DNA of 37,129 bases from Clostridium sp. (GCA_023666975.1 JAMPAW010000017.1:1-37129), one strand, 5' to 3'; shown: positions 15,581 to 24,304, counted from the stretch's first letter. Notes: generated by a model from the letters alone, not told the origin. Translations and numbers: made by a program.

Positions 15581-16129
15581 ATGAAAGCAACAGGTATAGT
15601 AAGAAGAATAGACGAGCTTGGCAGAATTGTAGTACCCAAAGAGATTAGAAGAACTCTGCGTATCCGCGAGGGCGACCCGCTGGAAATTTTTACGGATAAA
15701 GACGGTGAGATTGTACTCAAAAAGTATTCGCCTATCGGGGAACTAAGCAGCTTTGCCCAGGAGTATGTAGATGCAACGGCGCAGATTCTCGGATGTCCGG
15801 TATGCGTGACGGATAGGGACCAGATTATTGCCGTGTCCGGCATAGCGAAGAAGGAGCTGATGGGAAAAGCGCTTCACCGGGAGCTGGAGGAGGCAATCAA
15901 TGACCGTGAGGCAATCATGGCAAAGAAGGGTGAAAAGAAATATATCCAGATTACCGGAGAGGGCGATGATGTCTATGAAGGCGAGATTGTCCAGACGATC
16001 ATCTGTGAGGGTGATGCAATCGGTGCAGTCATTATACTGAACAAGGACAGCAAAAACCCTCTTACCGAAACAGAGCGCAAAGCGGCTGTCATTGCCGCCA
16101 ACTTTCTGGGCAAGCAGATGGAAGGATAG
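15581..16129 (+). CDS. spoVT: Stage V sporulation protein T (AbrB-family regulator)
   Basis: DNA-binding regulator of forespore-specific genes in Bacillus. The 182-residue protein has the N-terminal AbrB swapped-hairpin domain, with GIVRRIDELGRIVVPKEIRR at residues 5-24 followed by LRIREGDPLEIF, and a C-terminal GAF-like domain (about 55-178). The ATG at 15581 is chosen because the AbrB fold starts directly there; an upstream in-frame ATG at 15494 would add a hydrophobic, non-homologous extension. An AAGGAG ribosome binding site lies at 15565-15570. A TATAAT at 15550-15555 with a poor -35 (TTTTAC) is the only visible promoter candidate; I do not see a clear sigma-G promoter. It heads the conserved sporulation block, as in Bacillus, where spoVT lies upstream of yabO. 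Confidence 0.95.
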   Translation: MKATGIVRRIDELGRIVVPKEIRRTLRIREGDPLEIFTDKDGEIVLKKYSPIGELSSFAQEYVDATAQILGCPVCVTDRDQIIAVSGIAKKELMGKALHRELEEAINDREAIMAKKGEKKYIQITGEGDDVYEGEIVQTIICEGDAIGAVIILNKDSKNPLTETERKAAVIAANFLGKQMEG

Positions 16130-16439
16130 TACAGTAAAAATATAGAAATATCAAAGGTTTTTTCTGTTTTTTGTGACAGCGCCGAAAAAACAAAAAAGGA
16201 AAAATATACAAAAAAAATGACAAAATATAGTAAAAAGTGACAAAACAAAATAGCAAATTGTATAGTTTTTTCCCAGTATGCTTCTGGAAACTTTTACTAT
16301 TTTGTACAAAAAAACGAAGAGTATAGGTATTTGCTTGACAAAACAAGGGTAAACGAGTATAACTACTACTAGGACTTGCTTAAAAGCAAGGGAGGAAAGC
16401 AATACTATATATTTTATTTTAAGAGGAGGAACTATTCCT
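16130..16439 (+). other. 310-base AT-rich gap between spoVT and hup
   Basis: It holds an imperfect A/T-rich foldback (about 16155-16200) that may end spoVT transcripts, two TGACAAAA copies (about 16217 and 16238), the hup promoter, and a small hairpin CTTGCTT/AAGCAAG (16374-16389) in the hup leader. I see no gene in it. Confidence 0.6.
16335..16363 (+). promoter_or_regulatory. hup promoter
   Basis: Consensus TTGACA (16335-16340), 17 bases, TATAAC (16358-16363). The predicted start near 16370 gives a leader of about 70 bases with GAGGAGGA at 16423-16430. Confidence 0.85.
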
Positions 16440-16715
16440 ATGAACAAAACAGAATTAGTTGCAGCAATCGCTGAGAAGACAGAGTTATCTAAGAAAGACG
16501 CAGAGAAGGCATTAAAGGCATTCACTGACGTAGTATCTGATGAGTTGACAAAGGGTGAGAAGGTACAGTTAGTTGGTTTCGGTACTTTTGAAGTTGTTGA
16601 CAGACCGGCTAGAGAGGGTAGAAATCCTAAGACTGGTAAGTCTATGAAGATTCCTGCATCTAAGGCACCTAAGTTCAAGGCTGGTAAGGCTTTAAAGGAA
16701 GTTGTAAACAAGTAA
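16440..16715 (+). CDS. hup: HU-family DNA-binding protein
   Basis: Nucleoid-associated protein that bends and compacts DNA without strong sequence preference. The 91-residue length and the motifs are typical: MNKTELVAAIAEKTELSKKDAEKAL at the start, GFGTFEV (about 46-52), and the DNA-binding arm RPAREGRNPKTGKSMKIPASKAPKFKAGKALK, which contains the invariant Pro at its tip. Codon use is strongly biased, as expected for an abundant protein. It has its own near-consensus promoter and a strong terminator between it and the downstream rqcP gene, so that gene is probably expressed by partial read-through or by a promoter I cannot see. In many Clostridia hup occupies this same position before the S4-domain gene. 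Confidence 0.97.
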   Translation: MNKTELVAAIAEKTELSKKDAEKALKAFTDVVSDELTKGEKVQLVGFGTFEVVDRPAREGRNPKTGKSMKIPASKAPKFKAGKALKEVVNK

Positions 16716-16731
16716 TTTGTTTGAGTATCAA

Positions 16732-16759
16732 GGCTGTTGCTGTTGCAACAGCCTTTTTT
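16732..16759 (+). terminator. hup terminator
   Basis: GGCTGTTGC (16732-16740) and GCAACAGCC (16745-16753) form a perfect 9-bp stem with a TGTT loop and six T. It stands only 20 bases before the rqcP start. Confidence 0.95.
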
Positions 16760-16779
16760 CAACTGGAAAGAGAGAAGAG

Positions 16780-17019
16780 ATGAGATTAGATAAATATTTA
16801 AAGGTATCCCGTATCATTAAACGGAGAACGGTTGCCAATGATGCCTGTGATGCGGGAAGGGTTATGGTGAACGGCAAAGTGGCGAAGGCGTCCACAGATG
16901 TCAAACCGGGAGACCGCATTGACATAGAATTTGGCAATAAGAAAGTCGCCGTGGAGGTTACCCAAATTATGGAATCCACGAAAAAAGAGGACGCAAAGGA
17001 AATGTTTAAGTATCTGTAA
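16780..17019 (+). CDS. rqcP: Ribosome quality-control S4-domain protein RqcP (YabO)
   Basis: Small RNA-binding protein that, with RqcH, helps add alanine tails to stalled nascent chains on 50S subunits. The 79-residue protein is one S4 domain: MRLDKYLKVSRIIKRRTVA at the start, then ACDAGRVMVNGKVAKAS and the PGDRIDIEFG segment. I chose the ATG at 16780 because the S4 fold begins there; the in-frame ATG at 16717 would add a Cys-rich stretch translated from the hup terminator itself. The ribosome binding site is weak (AGAGAAG). It lies in the order seen in Bacillus, before yabP. Confidence 0.93.
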   Translation: MRLDKYLKVSRIIKRRTVANDACDAGRVMVNGKVAKASTDVKPGDRIDIEFGNKKVAVEVTQIMESTKKEDAKEMFKYL

Positions 17020-17130
17020 TTTTTCCCTTGGACTTGTCATAAGATGAAAAGAGAGTGGTTGATCATCAAGGTGTAGGGCAGTTGTGCAGACACGAATGCT
17101 TCGACAGATTATGACAGGAAGGGTGGATAT

Positions 17131-17415
17131 ATGGAAGAGGTTCGCAATGCAAGAGGGCATAAGATTACATTGAATAACCGGGGAGCCGGCGTGATTACCG
17201 GTGTGAGTGCCGTTATTTCCTTTGACCCCGGCGAGGTGCTGCTGGAGACGGAACAGGGTGTGCTTTTGATTAAAGGAATGGATTTGAACGTGACCAAGCT
17301 TACGCTGGAGAAAGGCGAGGTGGAGGTGGACGGAAGAGTGGATTCTCTGACCTATTCCGATATGAAGCCGGGCCTTAAAGGAGAAAATGGATTATTTAAC
17401 CGTCTGTTTAAGTAG
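17131..17415 (+). CDS. yabP: Sporulation protein YabP
   Basis: A 94-residue YabP-family protein, mother-cell expressed and needed for sporulation in Bacillus. Visible features are NARGHKITLNNRG near the start, GVSAVISFDPGEVLLETEQG in the middle and the LTLEKGEVEVDGRVDSLTYSD region typical of the family. GGAAGGG lies about 12 bases before the ATG. It is followed after 8 bases by yabQ, so the two are one operon. The 111-base gap from rqcP contains TTGTCATAAGATG at about 17034, which may be part of a sporulation promoter, but I cannot match a full sigma-E pair. Confidence 0.93.
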   Translation: MEEVRNARGHKITLNNRGAGVITGVSAVISFDPGEVLLETEQGVLLIKGMDLNVTKLTLEKGEVEVDGRVDSLTYSDMKPGLKGENGLFNRLFK

Positions 17416-17423
17416 GTGGCATT

Positions 17424-17846
17424 ATGGCGGATTTGATTTATGACGAGATGGAGTTGTTTGCGGTCTGTCTGCTGCTGGGTGCCGTGCTGGCATTTGTGTA
17501 TGACTGTGTCCGGGTATTTCGTCTGCTGTTCCACCATTTTGCATGGGTGGTGGATTTGGAGGATTTGCTTTACTGGATTTTTACCGGCTGGCTGGTATTT
17601 CGGACGCTGTTCTATTTTAACCGGGGCGCTTTGAGGGGCTATGCTTTTCTGGGGCTGTTTCTCGGTGTCCTGCTCTATGTGCTGACCGTAAGCAGATTGT
17701 TTCTGTTTTTGGCAGGGAAGTTGCTGCCCTATTGGGACAAAGGGAGAAGCTGCGTGGCAAAGCCGTTTGTGCTGCTGCGTAATTTTGTGAGAAAAGCATT
17801 GAAAAATGCAGTGACAGAGGTTAAAATGGCTATAAAGGGAAGATGA
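17424..17846 (+). CDS. yabQ: Spore cortex protein YabQ
   Basis: A 140-residue integral membrane protein of the YabQ family, required for spore cortex formation in Bacillus, where it localises to the forespore outer membrane. Four or so hydrophobic segments are visible: about 10-30, 48-62, 70-90 and a shorter one before the basic C-terminus. The motif VYDCVRVFR, just after the first segment, is characteristic. The ribosome binding site TAGGTGG overlaps the yabP stop region, so translation is probably coupled. The C-terminal 40 residues are basic and cytoplasmic. Confidence 0.92.
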   Translation: MADLIYDEMELFAVCLLLGAVLAFVYDCVRVFRLLFHHFAWVVDLEDLLYWIFTGWLVFRTLFYFNRGALRGYAFLGLFLGVLLYVLTVSRLFLFLAGKLLPYWDKGRSCVAKPFVLLRNFVRKALKNAVTEVKMAIKGR

Positions 17847-17877
17847 ACGAGTACGCATATAGAAACAGGTGAAATGA

Positions 17878-18183
17878 TTGAGTACGGTCAAAAGAAAAAA
17901 ACGCAAAAAACAGAATAAAGGACTTGCGTTTGTCGGATTTGTGGTGATTGTATTTTGCGTCTGCGTCGGAGTCCGCACGGCACATCTAAAGAGCCAGAGC
18001 GCAGCTTTGGCAGAGCGGCGGGCAGCATTGGAAAAACAGATTGACAGCGAAGAGCAGCGGGCGAAACAGCTGGAGGAGCTGGAGAAATACATGAAGACCA
18101 AAAAATATGTCGAAGATATCGCCAAGGAAAAACTCGGACTTGTCTATCCGGACGAGATTCTGATTGAACCGTCCAATAAGTGA
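17878..18183 (+). CDS. divIC: Septum formation initiator DivIC
   Basis: Bitopic division protein that acts with FtsL and DivIB in assembling the divisome. The 101-residue protein has a basic cytoplasmic N-terminus (residues 1-14, Lys/Arg-rich), one membrane segment (about 15-33), a coiled coil (about 36-70) and the typical C-terminus KYVEDIAKEKLGLVYPDE. The start is a TTG at 17878, with AGGTGA about 5 bases upstream. An ATG four bases earlier (17874) opens a different frame that stops after 14 codons. The first codons include runs of A, so slippage is conceivable, but the TTG start explains the gene without it. Confidence 0.9.
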   Translation: MSTVKRKKRKKQNKGLAFVGFVVIVFCVCVGVRTAHLKSQSAALAERRAALEKQIDSEEQRAKQLEELEKYMKTKKYVEDIAKEKLGLVYPDEILIEPSNK

Positions 18184-18205
18184 CGGCCGCTTTTGACCAG
18201 TGCGG

Positions 18206-18216
18206 TTTTTGACACA
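18206..18216 (+). promoter_or_regulatory. Candidate Spo0A box upstream of spoIIE
   Basis: The reverse complement of this 11-mer, TGTGTCAAAAA, matches the Bacillus 0A box TTTGTCGAAAA at 9 of 11 positions. A weaker copy overlaps the -35 element at 18249. Confidence 0.35.
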
Positions 18217-18248
18217 ATGGCTTTCTCTGCGGTTTTATCTGCCTTTGA

Positions 18249-18281
18249 TTGACAATTTTTTTATACGGTTATCTTTATCAT
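18249..18281 (+). promoter_or_regulatory. spoIIE promoter with 21-base spacing (Spo0A-dependent type)
   Basis: Consensus TTGACA (18249-18254) is 21 bases from TATCAT (18276-18281). Spacing of 21-22 bases is the hallmark of the Spo0A-activated sigma-A promoters of spoIIE and spoIIG in Bacillus. TATCTT at 18270-18275 would give a 15-base spacer as an alternative. Confidence 0.5.
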
Positions 18282-18311
18282 ATACCCCACTGAAAATGGG
18301 AGGGATGCCGT

Positions 18312-20405
18312 ATGCAATATCGAATGGAAAAAATAGGGATACATATTCTGGCCTTTCTGACGGCGAGGTGCAGTCTGCTTGGAATGTATCCTTTTGTTGT
18401 GCCGTTTTTTATGGCTGCATATCTTCAGGAGCAAAGCTCAGTCAGCCTGTTTGCCGTCCTGATGCTTGGAGTGATAAGCAGGCTGCAGCTGGTGGCGGCA
18501 CTCAAATATATGCTGGTCATATTGGCGTTGCTGGTGCTGCTGAACAAAACGGACAGAGGAAAGATTTTTGAGAATAACTATCAGATTGCCATGGCGGCCG
18601 GAGTGATATTGTGGGCCGTAAGCATGCCGTATGAATATCTGGTGACGAGGCAGGACGGAAGCATTGTGTATGCGCTGCTGGAGGGGATTATTGCCTCCTG
18701 TAGCGTTATCGTGCTGGAACAGGGATTTGTGGCACTGAGAGTGGGAACGGGAAGGCGATTTGCCACGAACGAGCGGTTTGTAGGGAGTTTTGCGATGATG
18801 ACCATTGCGCTTTTTGGGTGTCCGGTTATCGAAACGCCAATTAATCTGTTGTTTGTGATTTCCGGTTATCTGCTGCTGTATGATACCTATCGGTTTGAGA
18901 GCAGTGTGGCCGTTGCGGCGGGCAGCGTGGCCGGCCTGGTGCTGTCGGCGCAGACGGAGCACATTTCCTGGCTGGCGGTTATGGTGATCCTTTCGAGCAT
19001 GCTGGTGATTTTGCGCGGTCTGGGAAAGGTCGGAGAACTGCTGGGCTTTCTTGGCGGATATCTGCTGCTGGGCGTTCTCTATGACGGCACTCTCCTTGCA
19101 CCGGAGCTTTTGGTCAGTATTCTGGCCGTGTCAGCAGCGTTTTTGATGACGCCGGAGGAGATGCTGAAGCGGGCGGTGCAGCTAAAGGACGGCAGAACGG
19201 GTTATTCTCAGGATTTATTGATTCAGGAGGTCACAAAGAGACGGATACATAATTTCGGTGAAGCGTTTATTGCCATGGAGAAAATGCTGTCTGTGCACCA
19301 GCCGGAGGAAGTGATTCCGAATGGCTTGAGCAATATGTATTTGAGCGGGGACGGAATTTCGCTGTTAAATGCGGTAGAAGCCCAGAGCAACCGCCTTTAT
19401 GAACTGCGGCGGAATTTTGTGCGGCAGCTGGGACAAATCGGTGAGAACATCATTTCCTTTCAGGGACAGATGGACTCGCAGTCTGTAAGGGCGGAGCTTT
19501 TTGAGGGGAGAATTACCGAGGAAATGAGCCATGCGGGGGTGGTGGTGACCAAGGCGGTTCTGGTGAAGGACAAGGAGGAGCGCACGGAGGTCTATATGGG
19601 CTGCATGCTGAAAAAAGACAGAGCGGTTACCGGGAAAATGCTGGCCGAGAAGGTGGGCCGGCTTTTGGCGAAGCACATGGCATGCCAGGAAGGAGGAGAT
19701 GAAGTTGTCGGTTTCGACGAGCGGTATTTTACGTTCGTGGAGGAAGGAAAGTATATGCTGACCACGGGCATTGTCCGCAAGAACAGAGAAGGCGAGGAAC
19801 TTTGCGGAGACAATTTTTCCGTCAGCAAGGCGGCGGCGCAGAAGGCCGTGCTGATGCTTTCCGACGGCATGGGGAGCGGCAAAAGCGCATATCTCAAGAG
19901 CGAACAGATTGTGGAGCTTTTGGAACAGCTGCTATGTGCAGGCTTTTGCCGGGAATTGGCGATTGAACTGCTGAATTCCTTTATCAGCTTTCTGGCGGAC
20001 GGCAGTATCAGCACGACGCTGGACCTGACGATGATTGACCTCTACACGGGCACCGCGGATTTTATCAAGCTGGGGGCCTCCACTACTTTTATTAAACGGG
20101 GAGAGCGGGTGGAGTGCATCTGCTCGACTTCATTGCCTGTGGGTGTGTTAGAACAGGTAGAATTTGACACCTGCGCCAGAAAATTATATCATGGGGATAT
20201 GATAATCATGGTCAGTGACGGTGTGCTGGACGGTATTATTTTTGAAAACAAGGAGACGTATCTGGCGGAGCTGATCGCTTCCGTGGACACGAACAATGCC
20301 CAGGTTATGGCAGAGAAGATTATCGAGGATATCGAGGTAATGCAGAGAGGACGGCTGCGGGACGACAGCACAATTCTGACGGCCGGCGTGTGGGAGAATA
20401 ACTAA
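18312..20405 (+). CDS. spoIIE: Stage II sporulation protein E (PP2C phosphatase)
   Basis: Membrane phosphatase that dephosphorylates SpoIIAA-P to release sigma-F in the forespore and also interacts with FtsZ at the asymmetric septum. The 697-residue protein is shorter than Bacillus SpoIIE (about 827). It has about ten membrane segments in residues 12-285, a linker or regulatory region to about 480, and a C-terminal PP2C domain with CGDNFS (about 497), MLSDGMGSGKSA (about 514-525), MVSDGVLDG (about 633-641) and DDSTILT near the end, which carry the metal-binding Asp residues. GGGAGGG (18298-18304) precedes the ATG. Its last base is the first base of the tilS ATG, so translation is coupled. Confidence 0.96.
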   Translation: MQYRMEKIGIHILAFLTARCSLLGMYPFVVPFFMAAYLQEQSSVSLFAVLMLGVISRLQLVAALKYMLVILALLVLLNKTDRGKIFENNYQIAMAAGVILWAVSMPYEYLVTRQDGSIVYALLEGIIASCSVIVLEQGFVALRVGTGRRFATNERFVGSFAMMTIALFGCPVIETPINLLFVISGYLLLYDTYRFESSVAVAAGSVAGLVLSAQTEHISWLAVMVILSSMLVILRGLGKVGELLGFLGGYLLLGVLYDGTLLAPELLVSILAVSAAFLMTPEEMLKRAVQLKDGRTGYSQDLLIQEVTKRRIHNFGEAFIAMEKMLSVHQPEEVIPNGLSNMYLSGDGISLLNAVEAQSNRLYELRRNFVRQLGQIGENIISFQGQMDSQSVRAELFEGRITEEMSHAGVVVTKAVLVKDKEERTEVYMGCMLKKDRAVTGKMLAEKVGRLLAKHMACQEGGDEVVGFDERYFTFVEEGKYMLTTGIVRKNREGEELCGDNFSVSKAAAQKAVLMLSDGMGSGKSAYLKSEQIVELLEQLLCAGFCRELAIELLNSFISFLADGSISTTLDLTMIDLYTGTADFIKLGASTTFIKRGERVECICSTSLPVGVLEQVEFDTCARKLYHGDMIIMVSDGVLDGIIFENKETYLAELIASVDTNNAQVMAEKIIEDIEVMQRGRLRDDSTILTAGVWENN

Positions 20406-21892
20406 TGATAGATAAGGTGAGAAACTACATCGAGCTTCATCATATGTTGACAAAAGGCAGCAAGGTGGTCATGGGGATTTCCGGCGGGGCGGATTCCGTG
20501 GCTATGTTTTTGCTGCTTTTGCAGTTTCGGGAGGAATATGCCCTTTCGCTGTATACCGTGCATATTAACCACGGGATACGGGCAGAGGCGGCAGCGGATG
20601 CAGAGTATGTGCGGCAGCTTAGTGACGCAAATGATATTCCGTTTTATTTATATGAAGCGGATATACCAAAACTGGCAGGACAGCGGCAAAAATCAGAAGA
20701 GGAGACGGGAAGGGAATACCGGTATCAGTGTTTTTATGAGGTGATGGACAAGACGGGGGCGGATACGCTGGCGGTTGCACATCATATGGGCGACCAGGCG
20801 GAAACGGTTCTGTTTCACATCGTAAGGGGAACGGACTTGGCCGGACTTAGGGGGATTTTGCCGGTACAGACAGAGCCGGTGAAAACGATACGGCCGCTTT
20901 TATGCTGCCGGAAGGAAGAGCTGACCGGCTGGCTTACTGACCGTCAGGCTGTATGGCGGGAGGATAAGACAAACCGTGAAAATATCTATATGCGCAATAA
21001 GCTGCGCAATGAGGTAATGCCGCTTTTGGAGCAGGTCAATTCCCGTGCAGCTTCCCATTTGGCGGCACTGGCAGATATGGCAGTGGAATACAGCGATTTT
21101 TTTCATGACTGTGTGCAGGAATATATGGCGGAAAATGTGTGTATAATCAAAGAGGGTACAGGCATTACCTGTGAGACGGACAGGGAGCTTTTGTTGTCCG
21201 GAAAGCCGGTTTTGGCAAAGGCAGTTATCTATCAGATGCTGTCTGAAGTGTGCGGCTCAAAAAAAGATTTGTCGAAGGAGCATGTACAGGCGGTTTACGG
21301 TCTGCTGGACAATCAAAGCGGGAAAAAACTTTCGCTTCCCTATGGAGCAGAGGCCGTTATCTCGTATGAAAAGCTGCTGATTCGGCAAGGCTTAGAACAG
21401 GAAGAGACAGTTTTGTGGAAAGAGCCTGTTTTCGCTGCGGAGTATTTTAGCGGGGAAAACCGGGAAGTAAACGGTCTTTGCCGGACATTGGAGCTGCCGT
21501 TTGGCGGGCGGCTTCATTTTGAATGGATTGAGGCACGGAAATTATCGGTACAGCAGCAAGATAATTTGCTATTTTATGCCAAAAAATCCAAAAATAGCTA
21601 TACGAAATTCTTTGATTGTGATACAATAAAAGATACGTTGTATGTGCGAATGGTGCAGAAAGAGGATTACCTTGTTGTCAATGCGCAGGGAGGAACCAAA
21701 AGGCTGTCCCGTTATTTCATTGATGCCAAGGTGCCGCGTGACCAGCGCAAAGGTGCCATTGTACTGGCAGCGGGCAATGAAGTGCTTTGGATTGTCGGGG
21801 GACGCAGGAGCGAGCAATTCAAAGTGAAAGAGGATACGGAATATATTTTAAAGGTGACGTACGAAGGAGAGAGCGATGATGAATCAGGTTGA
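20405..21892 (+). CDS. tilS: tRNA(Ile)-lysidine synthetase
   Basis: Ligates lysine to C34 of tRNA-Ile(CAU), changing its codon from AUG to AUA and its identity to isoleucine; essential in nearly all bacteria. The 495-residue protein starts with the PP-loop ATPase motif SGGADS (26-31), followed by HINHGIRAEA, EETGREYRY and AVAHHMGDQAETVL, all conserved in TilS. The C-terminal domain ends with VNAQGGTKRLSRYFIDAKVPRDQR, LWIVGGRRS and a short tail, as in full-length TilS. The ATG overlaps the spoIIE stop (TAATG), and its own 3' end overlaps hpt by 17 bases. Confidence 0.97.
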   Translation: MIDKVRNYIELHHMLTKGSKVVMGISGGADSVAMFLLLLQFREEYALSLYTVHINHGIRAEAAADAEYVRQLSDANDIPFYLYEADIPKLAGQRQKSEEETGREYRYQCFYEVMDKTGADTLAVAHHMGDQAETVLFHIVRGTDLAGLRGILPVQTEPVKTIRPLLCCRKEELTGWLTDRQAVWREDKTNRENIYMRNKLRNEVMPLLEQVNSRAASHLAALADMAVEYSDFFHDCVQEYMAENVCIIKEGTGITCETDRELLLSGKPVLAKAVIYQMLSEVCGSKKDLSKEHVQAVYGLLDNQSGKKLSLPYGAEAVISYEKLLIRQGLEQEETVLWKEPVFAAEYFSGENREVNGLCRTLELPFGGRLHFEWIEARKLSVQQQDNLLFYAKKSKNSYTKFFDCDTIKDTLYVRMVQKEDYLVVNAQGGTKRLSRYFIDAKVPRDQRKGAIVLAAGNEVLWIVGGRRSEQFKVKEDTEYILKVTYEGESDDESG

Positions 21893-22397
21893 AGTAATGA
21901 TTTCAGAGGAAAAAGTTGAGACCAGGGTTCAGGAACTGGCGGAGCAGATTAATGCGGATTACAGGGGGAAGGAATTGCATTTGATTGTCATATTGAAGGG
22001 CAGCGTGTTTTTTGCCTGTGAACTGGCAAAACGATTGACAATGCCTGTGACGTTGGATTTTATGAAGGTTTCCTCCTATGGCGACGGCATGGTATCTGCC
22101 GGGAAAATTACGGTCAAGCAGGAATTAGATGATGACATTGAGGACAGAGATGTGTTGGTGGTAGAAGACATTGTAGATACAGGGGCAACACTCTTTCACC
22201 TCAAAAAGCTTTTGCTGGGAAGGAATCCGGCAAGTCTTAGGATAGTTGCACTGCTGGACAAGCCGGATTGCCGCACGGAGGACATAGAAATAGACTATTG
22301 TGGGTTTGAGATTCCCGATCAGTATGTAGTGGGTTATGGTCTTGATTATATGCAGAAATACCGTAATCTTCCGTATATTGGAGTGGTAAAGGAATAA
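21876..22397 (+). CDS. hpt: Hypoxanthine phosphoribosyltransferase
   Basis: Purine salvage: joins hypoxanthine or guanine to PRPP to form IMP or GMP. The 173-residue protein has the PRPP-binding motif LVVEDIVDTGAT (94-105), LKGSVFFACEL in the N-terminal half, KVSSYGDGM in the flexible loop, and LDKPDCR, typical of bacterial HPRT. Two ATG codons in a row (21876 and 21879) follow AAGGAGA at 21864-21870; the second has the better spacing. It overlaps tilS and is followed by ftsH, the classical tilS-hpt-ftsH cluster. Confidence 0.97.
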   Translation: MMNQVEVMISEEKVETRVQELAEQINADYRGKELHLIVILKGSVFFACELAKRLTMPVTLDFMKVSSYGDGMVSAGKITVKQELDDDIEDRDVLVVEDIVDTGATLFHLKKLLLGRNPASLRIVALLDKPDCRTEDIEIDYCGFEIPDQYVVGYGLDYMQKYRNLPYIGVVKE

Positions 22398-22444
22398 ATG
22401 AGGGGGAAGCAGAGCACAAATAATAAAAGGAGCATAATCATAAT

Positions 22445-24283
22445 ATGAACAAGAATATGAGAAAAAGCGTGATTTCTTACTTAGTATTATTTGCATTGAT
22501 TGTCGGAATATTGTCGTTGATACAAAGTGGAAGTCAGAATGTGGATTTATCGTACACGGAAAAAGATTTTAAAGAGGATATGCAGGAGGGCAAGGTGACG
22601 TCGGTCTTTGTACAGCAGAATGCGGAGGTGCCGACCGGTACTGTGGAGGTTACGATGAATGACAGGTCGTCAGTGAGCTTCTTTGTCACGGACGTTAATG
22701 ATTTTCAGGAATTGTTTGATGAGCTGGCAGAACAGGGAGATAAAGAGGTCGGCTTCCGAATGAGTGATGTGGTGCGGCCCGGTCTTCTGGAAAAGCTGCT
22801 GCCGTACATTTTGGGAATGATTGCGATTATCATCGTCGCATCGATGCTGATGGGTGTGCAGAGCAGCAGCGGCGGCAGTACGATGGTGAACTTCGGAAGA
22901 AGCAAGGCACAGGTGACACTGGAAGATGAAAACAGCATTACCTTTGCAGATGTGGCAGGTCTCCGTGAGGAAAAAGAGGATTTGGAGGAGGTTGTGGATT
23001 TCCTGAAGAATCCCGGTAAGTATACGAAGCTGGGCGCAAGGATTCCGAAAGGTATTTTGCTGGTAGGTCCTCCGGGAACCGGTAAAACACTGCTTGCCAA
23101 AGCCGTAGCAGGAGAGGCGCATGTTCCGTTTTTTTCCATATCCGGCTCTGATTTTGTTGAGATGTTTGTCGGCGTTGGTGCGGCGCGTGTAAGGGATTTG
23201 TTTGCAGAGGCCAAGAGAAACAGTCCGTGTATTGTTTTTATTGATGAGATTGACGCTGTGGCGAGAAGAAGAGGAACCGGTCTTGGCGGAGGCCATGACG
23301 AGCGGGAACAGACGCTTAACCAGATGCTGGTAGAGATGGACGGCTTTACCGTCAACGAGGGAATTATCGTACTGGCAGCCACAAACCGTGTAGATATTTT
23401 GGATCCGGCGATACTGCGTCCGGGACGTTTTGACCGTAAAGTTGCGGTAGGCAGGCCGGACGTCAAGGGAAGAGAAGATATTCTCAAGGTTCACACGAGG
23501 AATAAGCCGCTCAGTGAAGAGGTGGATTTGGGACAGATTGCGAGAACCACGGCAGGCTTTGTGGGGGCCGATTTGGAGAATCTGATGAACGAATCTGCAA
23601 TATATGCAGCGAAACAGGAGCGCAAATTTATCATTAAAGAAGATATCGATAAAGCGTTTATTAAGGTGGGTATCGGTACGGAGCGCAAGTCGAGGCTGAT
23701 TCCGGAAAAGGAGCGCAGAAACACAGCTTATCACGAGGCCGGCCATGCCATTTTATTCCACTTGTTAGAAGGCGTGGGACCGGTGTATACGGTGTCTATC
23801 ATTCCGACAGGCGAGGGGGCAGCCGGTTATACGATGCCGCTTCCGGAAAATGACAATGTATTTAATACCAAAGGAAAGATTTTGCAGGATATCAAGGTGA
23901 GCCTGGGTGGACGTATTGCAGAGGAAATGATATTCGAGGATATTACCACGGGAGCCTCACAGGATATTAAACAGGCTACGGCTGCGGCAAGGGCCATGGT
24001 CGTGAAATATGGAATGTCCGATGAGATGGGTCTGATTAACTACGAGACAGATAATGAGCAGGAGACGTTTGTGGGCCGTGATATCGGGCATAGAAGAATG
24101 CTGGCGGAGCAGACGGCTGCCGCTATTGATAAGGAGGTCAAGCGGATTATTGATGACTGTTACGCACAGGCAAGGAAGCTGTTGGAGGAGAATGTAGATA
24201 TTCTTCACCGGTGTGCGGATCGTCTGCTGGAAAAAGAGCGTATTGACCGGACAGAGTTTGAGGCGCTTTTCAATGAAAACTAG
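22445..24283 (+). CDS. ftsH: ATP-dependent zinc metalloprotease FtsH (canonical copy)
   Basis: Membrane AAA+ protease for quality control and regulated turnover; in Bacillus it also affects sporulation and Spo0A control. The 612-residue protein has membrane segments at about 8-26 and 117-137, Walker A GPPGTGKT (208-215), pore loop FVEMFVGVG (237-245), Walker B IVFIDE (263-268), the zinc site HEAGH (430-434) and third ligand Asp507 in TTGASQD. These are the canonical forms, unlike the paralogue at 4566. A weak AAAAGGAGC ribosome binding site lies about 12 bases before the ATG. It closes the tilS-hpt-ftsH operon. Confidence 0.97.
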   Translation: MNKNMRKSVISYLVLFALIVGILSLIQSGSQNVDLSYTEKDFKEDMQEGKVTSVFVQQNAEVPTGTVEVTMNDRSSVSFFVTDVNDFQELFDELAEQGDKEVGFRMSDVVRPGLLEKLLPYILGMIAIIIVASMLMGVQSSSGGSTMVNFGRSKAQVTLEDENSITFADVAGLREEKEDLEEVVDFLKNPGKYTKLGARIPKGILLVGPPGTGKTLLAKAVAGEAHVPFFSISGSDFVEMFVGVGAARVRDLFAEAKRNSPCIVFIDEIDAVARRRGTGLGGGHDEREQTLNQMLVEMDGFTVNEGIIVLAATNRVDILDPAILRPGRFDRKVAVGRPDVKGREDILKVHTRNKPLSEEVDLGQIARTTAGFVGADLENLMNESAIYAAKQERKFIIKEDIDKAFIKVGIGTERKSRLIPEKERRNTAYHEAGHAILFHLLEGVGPVYTVSIIPTGEGAAGYTMPLPENDNVFNTKGKILQDIKVSLGGRIAEEMIFEDITTGASQDIKQATAAARAMVVKYGMSDEMGLINYETDNEQETFVGRDIGHRRMLAEQTAAAIDKEVKRIIDDCYAQARKLLEENVDILHRCADRLLEKERIDRTEFEALFNEN

Positions 24284-24304
24284 GTAAAATAATATTTTAT
24301 CGGG

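Noticed and set aside
16151..16762. 203-residue minus-strand frame over hup and the AT-rich gap
   Set aside because: Antisense to hup, whose codon bias opens the opposite frame; the rest reads as Phe/Leu-rich AT translation.
17030..17130. Sigma-E promoter before yabP
   Set aside because: TTGTCATAAG resembles a -35 region, but no CATA-type -10 lies at the needed distance.
17352..18125. 257-residue minus-strand frame across yabQ and divIC
   Set aside because: Overlaps two well-supported genes; Cys/Gln/His-rich chance composition.
22670..23746. 358-residue open frame antisense to the second ftsH
   Set aside because: A shadow of a high-identity conserved gene; no ribosome binding site and no recognisable domain.
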